From an uncultured Flavobacteriaceae bacterium (GTDB taxonomy: Bacteria; Bacteroidota; Bacteroidia; Flavobacteriales; Flavobacteriaceae), in NCBI GenBank assembly GCA_905479625.1, contig CAJQNF010000082.1, positions 1-47,083 of the forward strand: a DNA stretch of 47,083 nucleotides, read 5' to 3'. This document shows positions 41,752 through 47,083 of this stretch, in pieces. The notes below the pieces were generated by a model that saw only the letters and a list, made by a program, of their open reading frames with translations, made no database searches and was not told where the DNA came from. The translations under genes were made by a program, and so were the position numbers. How positions within the stretch are numbered: the stretch's first letter is position 1; every line of letters begins with the position of its first letter.

Positions 41752-42248
41752 TATTGCTTCATTAAAACGCCATCAGCTTCAAAAGCATAAGTAAACTCAG
41801 GTTCTGTAATTGCGGCTATTTCTTCTTCGGTTTTACCACCGTCCTTAGCATAGTGCTTGAGTTGATCAATTGAAATTTCTGTAACGAAAGCTTTACCATT
41901 TACTATAACCTCTTTATGATCAGCGTTAAGCGGAACAAAAAATCCGTAATCCTTAAAACGGACCATCGACTCTTTATTGTTGCCTAAATCTAGCTTCATC
42001 CAACACCCTTTCTCTTTACAAACTTCGTTAATAGTCGATGCAAATTTTAAATTGATGGTGTCACCTTCTTTCAAATTACTAAACTTTTTAGCAGCTAATT
42101 CTTTAGAAATGACATTGTCATCATTAATTTTTTGACCATAAGAGGTATACGCCAACTTTTCATTAGCTGATTCGTCAACTTTTGTCTTATTTTCTTTACA
42201 GGCCATAACAAAAAGAAAGCAAAGAGATACGATTAATATTTTTTTCAT
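41751..42248 (-). CDS. DUF4920 lipoprotein
   Basis: 165 residues with a lipoprotein signal ending FVMAC (Cys17). The body matches DUF4920, which I recognise from the motif STINEVCKEKGCWMKLDL (Cys pair with a following Trp and Met) and the KDYGFFVPL segment. In Bacteroidota these small periplasmic proteins are of unknown function; the conserved CxxxGCWM suggests metal (perhaps copper) or redox chemistry, an inference. It is co-transcribed with the haem c lipoprotein and starts 23 bases after a promoter-like element. Confidence 0.78.
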   Translation of the reverse strand: MKKILIVSLCFLFVMACKENKTKVDESANEKLAYTSYGQKINDDNVISKELAAKKFSNLKEGDTINLKFASTINEVCKEKGCWMKLDLGNNKESMVRFKDYGFFVPLNADHKEVIVNGKAFVTEISIDQLKHYAKDGGKTEEEIAAITEPEFTYAFEADGVLMKQ

Positions 42249-42270
42249 TTCCGTGTCATTTTTATGAGTA

Positions 42271-42278
42271 CAAATTTA
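42271..42278 (-). promoter_or_regulatory. Candidate -7 element for the DUF4920/haem lipoprotein operon
   Basis: The minus strand reads TAAATTTG, a full match to TAnnTTTG, 23 bases in front of the ATG at 42248. No convincing -33 TTG is present at the usual distance, so the assignment is tentative. Confidence 0.4.
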
Positions 42279-42511
42279 GAGTATTCAGTTAAATTATATG
42301 GTACGTAAAGCGTCATTATTTATGAATAAATTTATTACGATGGATAATGAAAATAACTTTAGTTAGATCATACTGTTTCCGGTATATACATCCGTTTAAT
42401 AATTTTTTGTATTCACCAGCCTTTATGAAAGCAAGCGAGGAATAACTGCGGTGATCCTTAAGTAGGCCCCTCGACTTAAAACTTAACACTTAAGCCTTAA
42501 CACTTAAAAAA

Positions 42512-42692
42512 GGATTACCTCCCTCCGGTCGGTGATCCTTCATTTGGAACGATGCCAAAGTAAAATCCTTAGAAAATGCTGTCGCATTAAATCATTGCAT
42601 CAATATATCATTAAAATATTACTACAATGACAATCCGGATTACCTCCTTTCAGTCGGTGATCCTCATATTGGTAACGTTGCTAATAAAAGCT
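42512..42692. repeat. Two diverged direct repeats of about 55 bases
   Basis: Copy one starts at 42512 and copy two at 42637, a spacing of 125 bases. Both read GGATTACCTCC, then a Y-rich stretch, then GTCGGTGATCCT, and the following bases (TTCATTTGGAACGATGCC against TCATATTGGTAACGTTGCT) are also related. Each copy can pair GGATTACC with GGTGATCC into a hairpin. A loose third piece (GGTGATCCT) lies at 42450-42458, and ATTACCTCCCTTCCG recurs at about 44724-44738. They look like decaying intergenic repeat elements. Confidence 0.6.
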
Positions 42693-42763
42693 TCACTCCC
42701 TTCGGTCGCGCATATTTTTTTTTATTGTCACTTCCTCTGAAAGCAAGCTTTCAGGTTGTGCCA

Positions 42764-42797
42764 ATAAAAAAAGCTCTGCAAAATTTGCAAAGCTTTT
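42764..42797 (-). terminator. Terminator of tRNA-Pro
   Basis: Read on the minus strand just after the tRNA, AAAAGCT (42797-42791) pairs with AGCTTTT (42775-42769), with an inner TTTGC/GCAAA pair, and is followed by a run of T residues (CTTTTTTTATT). It starts 5 bases after the tRNA 3' end. Confidence 0.75.
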
Positions 42798-42801
42798 ATT
42801 G

Positions 42802-42876
42802 TCGGGGTGAGAGGATTTGAACCTCCGACCTCCACGCCCCCAGCGTGGCGCGCTAACCGGGCTACGCTACACCCCG
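42802..42876 (-). tRNA. tRNA-Pro(GGG)
   Basis: 75 nucleotides on the minus strand. The 7-bp acceptor stem is CGGGGTG with CACCCCG, the D arm holds AGCCCGGTTAGCGCG, the anticodon arm CCACG-CTGGGGG-CGTGG has a seven-base loop with anticodon GGG, and the T arm contains GGTTCAAATCC. The discriminator is A; CCA is not encoded. It should read CCC and CCU proline codons. Confidence 0.95.
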
Positions 42877-43054
42877 AAATGAAATCTTCTCGACTAAAGA
42901 TTCAAAATTGGAGGACAAATATACTTGTGTATTCTTTCTCTTACAATAAAATTCAAAAAATATTTATCAAGAAAGAATTCAAAGGTTAGTTTGTAAAATA
43001 ACCTATGAATAAATTTTTTAAATGTGTAACTTACATCTTCTTAAAAAACTTTCA

Positions 43055-44677
43055 ATGAAGAAGATTTTTATTAGAATATTGTTAATTATTGGGCTGCTAT
43101 TCTTGATTTTAAAAGGAATTGAATATTTATTGGAAAGGAATTTCCAGTCCAGAATCAATTCTAACCCAGATCGTGCTTATAATATTACTTATAAAAATTT
43201 TGATCTGCATACCTTTTTTAAAGGAGTTACGCTAGATGAACTTAGTATTCAACCCTTAAATGAGACGGCAGGAACAGTGATAACAGGAAATGTTAACTAT
43301 GCTACATTAAAAGGGCTGGTATGGAGAGATTTACTATTTGGCAAAAGATTAAATATCGAAGAAATTTCTTTTGAGCAACCCGTATTTGAAATCACTTTAA
43401 GTGCCGACACCGTTAAAAAAACGAGTGGAAAAGGAATACAAGCGATGTTTGGTGATATCCTGTCACGTGTGGAATTGAGTGTTTTTAGTATTCAAAATGG
43501 ATCAGTTATACTCAAGGAACCGGAAAGCGGTCGTATTAAAGGTGAAATTCGAAAAGTGAATATTAAGGCCGATGATTTGGAAACTGACTCGATTCAGTTA
43601 AAAAATATAATACCATTTAATATGGGCAGCTTGATCGTTGAAATTGAAGAGGCGAGTTTTGATCTCAATGAATATACCCATCTTAATTTGGGCAGCCTGG
43701 ATTACAATTTAAAGAATAAAGAAATAGTGCTTCAAGACATTTCTCTGGGCTATAGTATTGATTGGATTGAAGTAAGTAAACGTATTGGGATTCAGAATGA
43801 CGTTATTGAATTGGATGTAAAAACTGTGTCCATCCGTCAACTTGAGCCTTCCAATAAGTTTTATGTTAATTTAGACATTAAGGCACAAAGTATTGGTTTG
43901 GATGGAATTGAGATAAAACTTCAAAGAAATAAGAATTTATCACGACCTCCCGACACAGTCAAACCCATGTTCAAGGAAATGATCGATGCCATTCCTTTAG
44001 CACTTGAAATAGATACAATTCAGATAACAAATTCTTCAGTGACTTATAGTGAACTCGGAGTTAAAAAAGAACATTCAGGAACGATTGAAATCAATCAAAT
44101 CAATGGAGATATTGTTGGCATTACAAATATCCCCGAATTGCAGCAAAACCTGGGTAATCTCAATGCTCATATGACAGCAAGTCTGGGTGGTTTGGCACCA
44201 ATGAATGTAAATTTGGCTGTTCCTTATGAAGGAGAATCTTTTAGCTTGGATGTAGATGTGGCAGAAATGGAACTATCAAAGCTAAATCCAATCTTTACAC
44301 CTTTGGCAGGAGTTGATATCGAGTCAGGTCAATTAAGCAGGATCAAATATCATATGAATGCCTCAAAGTATCATTCTCAAAACAAGTTGATTTTTGACTA
44401 TCGTAATCTCCATATGAACATGGTCAAAGAATCAGAGGAGCATACTCCTAAAAAACGTGTCTTTTTATCGGCTATGGCGAATGCTGCGATTCGAAATAAT
44501 AATATGCCGGACCAGGAAAAATATCTTACAGCTCAATATCAATCGGAGCGAAATTTTTATAGATCACCGGTGAATTATATTATTCAGGGTCTAATTCAAG
44601 GAATCATTAGAATTGTGCCTGGTAAAAATGTACAGAAAGCACTTACAAAAAAGAAAAAAAAGAAAAAGAAAAAATAA
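43055..44677 (+). CDS. AsmA/DUF748-like membrane-anchored protein with polylysine tail
   Basis: 540 residues from the ATG at 43055; the longer frame to 43022 adds 11 unlikely residues. One N-terminal membrane segment (about 4-20, FIRILLIIGLLFLILKG) is followed by a large beta-rich periplasmic part with repeated patterns such as ITYKNFDLHTFFKGVTLDELSIQPL and NMGSLIVEIEEASFDL, as in AsmA-like proteins that bridge the membranes for lipid movement or outer-membrane assembly. The last residues are nine lysines (from a run of A-rich codons), which may sit at the C-terminus exposed to charge or be a slippage product. A relic of a paralogue lies at 30872-30997. The family assignment is by pattern, not search. 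Confidence 0.6.
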   Translation: MKKIFIRILLIIGLLFLILKGIEYLLERNFQSRINSNPDRAYNITYKNFDLHTFFKGVTLDELSIQPLNETAGTVITGNVNYATLKGLVWRDLLFGKRLNIEEISFEQPVFEITLSADTVKKTSGKGIQAMFGDILSRVELSVFSIQNGSVILKEPESGRIKGEIRKVNIKADDLETDSIQLKNIIPFNMGSLIVEIEEASFDLNEYTHLNLGSLDYNLKNKEIVLQDISLGYSIDWIEVSKRIGIQNDVIELDVKTVSIRQLEPSNKFYVNLDIKAQSIGLDGIEIKLQRNKNLSRPPDTVKPMFKEMIDAIPLALEIDTIQITNSSVTYSELGVKKEHSGTIEINQINGDIVGITNIPELQQNLGNLNAHMTASLGGLAPMNVNLAVPYEGESFSLDVDVAEMELSKLNPIFTPLAGVDIESGQLSRIKYHMNASKYHSQNKLIFDYRNLHMNMVKESEEHTPKKRVFLSAMANAAIRNNNMPDQEKYLTAQYQSERNFYRSPVNYIIQGLIQGIIRIVPGKNVQKALTKKKKKKKKK

Positions 44678-44893
44678 AATAAACACTTCAAAATTAACTT
44701 TTCAACATTATTTATTTTTTAGAATTACCTCCCTTCCGAATGCAATCGTGACTTGAGGTTAAAAAAATTTTGTTTTAGTCTCAAAGCTGTTCTTTTTATA
44801 TTTCTTATTTTCACAGATATAAAAGAATTACAAAAGATGGAGACCTGTAATTTGAAAAACTCGTTCTGATGAACGTTTTAAATTAAAACACCT

Positions 44894-46966
44894 ATGGCAA
44901 ATAATAAACTTATTGAAAATCAATATAGAAGATCTAGTTTATTTGAAAAAGAAAATGTGAATTATCTGGTTAGTGTTCTAAAAAGATTCAATACTGTACC
45001 CAAGATAAACAGCATTAATATTATTACTTCAATCAGCGAGCCTGACCTATTTAAAATTGTCCCCAACAAATCAATTAAAATTGGTTCATCATTTTTGGAG
45101 AAACCTGTTTTAGCTTTAATTTATTTAAGGTATGGTATTGAATGGCAACTTTGGTATAAAGCTTTGGACAAAGAAAAATCTGATATTATTTTATGTGATC
45201 TGGCCGCTATTAAAGTTACTCGAATTTTTTACGAATTATTACCAAAAGAAGATAAAGAGAAATTAAAAAATCTTGATTATTTTTTAGTGAATTTGATCAA
45301 AAAAAATGAAATCTTTAAACCGGAATCATTAAAAAAATATGAAGAACTGCAGCATTTTCACGGATTGAATAATTCAAACAGAAATAGTGAAGAAGTTTGG
45401 AAACCAATTCTTGAAAATTTGGCAAAACCAACAGAATATTTACTCATGGCGGGAGGTGACCTTCGATTAAATATTGACGAATTTCAATTATTAAATAAAT
45501 ATGGTTGCCGACCATTTCCAAGGCCCGAAGCATATACATTCGCCTCATCAACAGCAACGAGTGTGTCAAATTATGCTTTTGACAAAACAGACAAAGCAAG
45601 AAGTATATTAATTCAAAACTGCTTGAAAAAAGGGCTAAAAAATGCAACTATTGACTTTTCAGAATTGCTAAAAAACAACCTAAGAAGAGCCCTAAAAATA
45701 AAGGATGATTGTCAAATAATATTTTCGCCCTCGGGCACTGATTCATCTCTTCAAATAGGAGCCATTACTCAAATAATGACCGACAAGGAAATTACGCATG
45801 TTTTGGTGGCTTCTGATGAAACCGGCAGCGGCATAGCTACGGCGTTAAACGGACGGCATTTTGAAAATACAACGGCGCTAAATTATCCGGTTAAACAAGG
45901 TGATAAAATTGAAGGGTTTAGAGATGTTGATTTGATTAAAGTTCCTTTTAGAGATGAAAATGGTCAATTAAAATCTTCATCTACACTAGATACAGAAATT
46001 TTTGATGCTATTTCAAAAACAAATGAATTAGGAAGACATGTTGTATTACATGCAATGGATCAATCAAAATTAGGCTACCAGTCACCTAGTGAAGAAATGA
46101 TTGGTAATTTGAATACACTTGACAATTTATCTATACAGATTATTGTAGATGGGTCACAACTTAGATTAGATCCTATCGACATAAGGCAATATTTAAACAA
46201 AGGGTATATTGTTACGATAACGGGAAGTAAATACTTTACTGGCCCTCCTTATGCCGGTGCTTTAATTGTACCTAAGAGTGTTAGTACATCAATTAATTCT
46301 GTAAAAAATACGATACCAAAGGGCTTGACCAATTATTACAATCATTCTGATTGGCCAACATCTTGGTACTGTTCAAAAGATTTATCCGATGGATTTAATT
46401 ATGGCTCATATATGCGCTGGAATGCTGCGATAGTTGAAATGGACAGGTATTTCAAAACGCCTATTTTATATAGAAATTTAGGCATTGAGATGTTTTGTAA
46501 TTTTGTTGAAGATTCTATTAAAGAAGCTACTTTTCTAGAACCTCTTTTTGGGGATGAAACAAAAATTAACACGTATAATACTGAAAAATTCGGGCTTAGA
46601 AATATTCGTACAATTTTCCCTTTCTTTATTCTTAAAAATAATGAAGCCTTAGCTGTCGATGCAGTAAAAAAGCTCTATATCTTATTGAATTCCGATATAT
46701 CAGATCAGTTTGAGTCATCTTCTTTAGAAATTATTCGGCTTGCTGCCCAAAAATGCCATATTGGGCAAGCAGTTGACGTGAAATATGGTCATGATTTTCA
46801 AAGTGCAGTTTTAAGAATTAGTTTAGGCGCAAGGGTTATTTCTGAAAGTTGGGTTAACAGAGACATTAGCATCTATTTTAGAAATATAGAAGCCCAAATG
46901 AATCAGTTTACAGTAATTATAAAAAAGATAGAAATGATCCTCAATAACCCTGAATTGTTAAAGTAA
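44894..46966 (+). CDS. PLP-dependent enzyme (fold type I) with unrecognised N-terminal region
   Basis: 690 residues. The C-terminal part (about 200-690) has aminotransferase class V-like features: a FSPSGTDSSLQIG phosphate loop near 278-290, VLHAMDQSKLGYQSP (about 385-400), the cofactor aspartate in VDGSQL (Asp419, Gln422), and the Schiff-base lysine in TGSKYFTGPPYAGALIVP (Lys446). The GPP-Y-AG loop after the lysine recalls class V decarboxylases and desulfurases, but no family is certain. The first 200 residues (with LEKPVLALIYLRYGIEWQLWYKAL and CDLAAIKVTRIFYELLP) match nothing I know; they could be a regulatory or substrate-loading domain. It follows a 216-base gap after the AsmA-like gene, and no partners are visible downstream before the window ends. 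Confidence 0.72.
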   Translation: MANNKLIENQYRRSSLFEKENVNYLVSVLKRFNTVPKINSINIITSISEPDLFKIVPNKSIKIGSSFLEKPVLALIYLRYGIEWQLWYKALDKEKSDIILCDLAAIKVTRIFYELLPKEDKEKLKNLDYFLVNLIKKNEIFKPESLKKYEELQHFHGLNNSNRNSEEVWKPILENLAKPTEYLLMAGGDLRLNIDEFQLLNKYGCRPFPRPEAYTFASSTATSVSNYAFDKTDKARSILIQNCLKKGLKNATIDFSELLKNNLRRALKIKDDCQIIFSPSGTDSSLQIGAITQIMTDKEITHVLVASDETGSGIATALNGRHFENTTALNYPVKQGDKIEGFRDVDLIKVPFRDENGQLKSSSTLDTEIFDAISKTNELGRHVVLHAMDQSKLGYQSPSEEMIGNLNTLDNLSIQIIVDGSQLRLDPIDIRQYLNKGYIVTITGSKYFTGPPYAGALIVPKSVSTSINSVKNTIPKGLTNYYNHSDWPTSWYCSKDLSDGFNYGSYMRWNAAIVEMDRYFKTPILYRNLGIEMFCNFVEDSIKEATFLEPLFGDETKINTYNTEKFGLRNIRTIFPFFILKNNEALAVDAVKKLYILLNSDISDQFESSSLEIIRLAAQKCHIGQAVDVKYGHDFQSAVLRISLGARVISESWVNRDISIYFRNIEAQMNQFTVIIKKIEMILNNPELLK

Positions 46967-47083
46967 ATAAATTCATTTTAAACTGTCCTATTTTTAGGAA
47001 AGGCTACAGAATGTTTTTTTGTTCTTTATTATAAAGTGTAATTTGCTTTGTTAGTTTAATTTGTGCTTTTATTATCAAGCTCC

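Larger units (their letters stand above)
42249..42801. other. 553-base gene-free region with repeats, ending at the tRNA
   Basis: No protein-coding frame is convincing. The left part has the promoter of the lipoprotein operon; the middle has two diverged direct repeats and a 12-base doublet CTTAACACTTAA (42482-42493 and 42496-42507); the right part has a perfect CTGAAAGC-AA-GCTTTCAG palindrome near 42737-42754 and the terminator of tRNA-Pro. Confidence 0.6.

Noticed and set aside
42731-42760. Perfect CTGAAAGC-AA-GCTTTCAG palindrome considered as a terminator
   Set aside because: It has no T-run on either side, and the real tRNA terminator lies at 42764-42797.
42807-42989. 60-codon frame on the plus strand
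   Set aside because: It runs antisense through the tRNA-Pro gene.

Overview
The window looks like chromosomal DNA from a member of the Bacteroidota, most likely a marine-type flavobacterium. The evidence is the AT-rich sequence, promoter elements of the form TAnnTTTG, a TonB receptor with an N-terminal CarboxypepD_reg-like domain, DUF4920 and WG-repeat proteins, and a FtsB/uridine-kinase pair. There are no transposases, phage genes or CRISPR arrays, and the only RNA gene seen is a tRNA-Pro. The assignment rests on gene content read by eye; no database search was possible.

Layout. 1-7.2 kb: the 3' end of a CPA-type antiporter with a TrkA-N domain, a secreted EEP-family phosphatase/nuclease, a TPR-like membrane protein, a DtxR-family regulator divergent from a TonB receptor (a palindrome sits inside the receptor's promoter), a relic-like cobalamin-domain protein, FtsB and uridine kinase. 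7.3-11.8 kb: a SulP transporter with a strong terminator, then WG-repeat protein, CDP-alcohol phosphatidyltransferase and membrane metallophosphoesterase. 11.8-15.2 kb (leftward): MlaE-MlaF-MlaD lipid transport genes and a patatin. 15.3-17.6 kb: a Tat-exported Gfo/Idh/MocA oxidoreductase and a DUF5009 membrane acyltransferase-like protein.

17.7-23.9 kb (leftward) is the most striking region. It is a compact operon with junctions from small overlaps to an 11-nt gap: FAD oxidoreductase, methyltransferase, type III polyketide synthase, FabL/FabI-like reductase, FabZ-like dehydratase, ketosynthase, acyl carrier protein and phosphopantetheinyl transferase. I infer that it makes a dedicated acyl-ACP starter, extends and cyclises it with the type III PKS, and tailors the product by methylation and oxidation, giving an alkylresorcinol, alkylpyrone or lipoquinone-like phenolic lipid. 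A type II NADH dehydrogenase lies divergently next to it.

25.5-31 kb: a YceI protein, then a three-gene export operon (ABC, HlyD, TolC) read from a promoter covered by tandem palindromes. The ABC protein has lost its signature motif, Walker B Asp and H-loop His. After tolC lies a short relic of a paralogue of the AsmA-like gene found at 43 kb. 31-41 kb (leftward): ten genes for acyl-CoA breakdown, including a separate phosphotransferase/acyl-CoA dehydrogenase pair that recalls ACAD10/ACAD11 and LvaA/LvaC, enzymes for 4-hydroxyacyl-CoA catabolism.

41.3-47 kb: a haem c lipoprotein and a DUF4920 lipoprotein, an intergenic repeat region, tRNA-Pro(GGG), the AsmA-like protein with a polylysine tail, and a 690-residue PLP-dependent enzyme with an N-terminal region I do not recognise.
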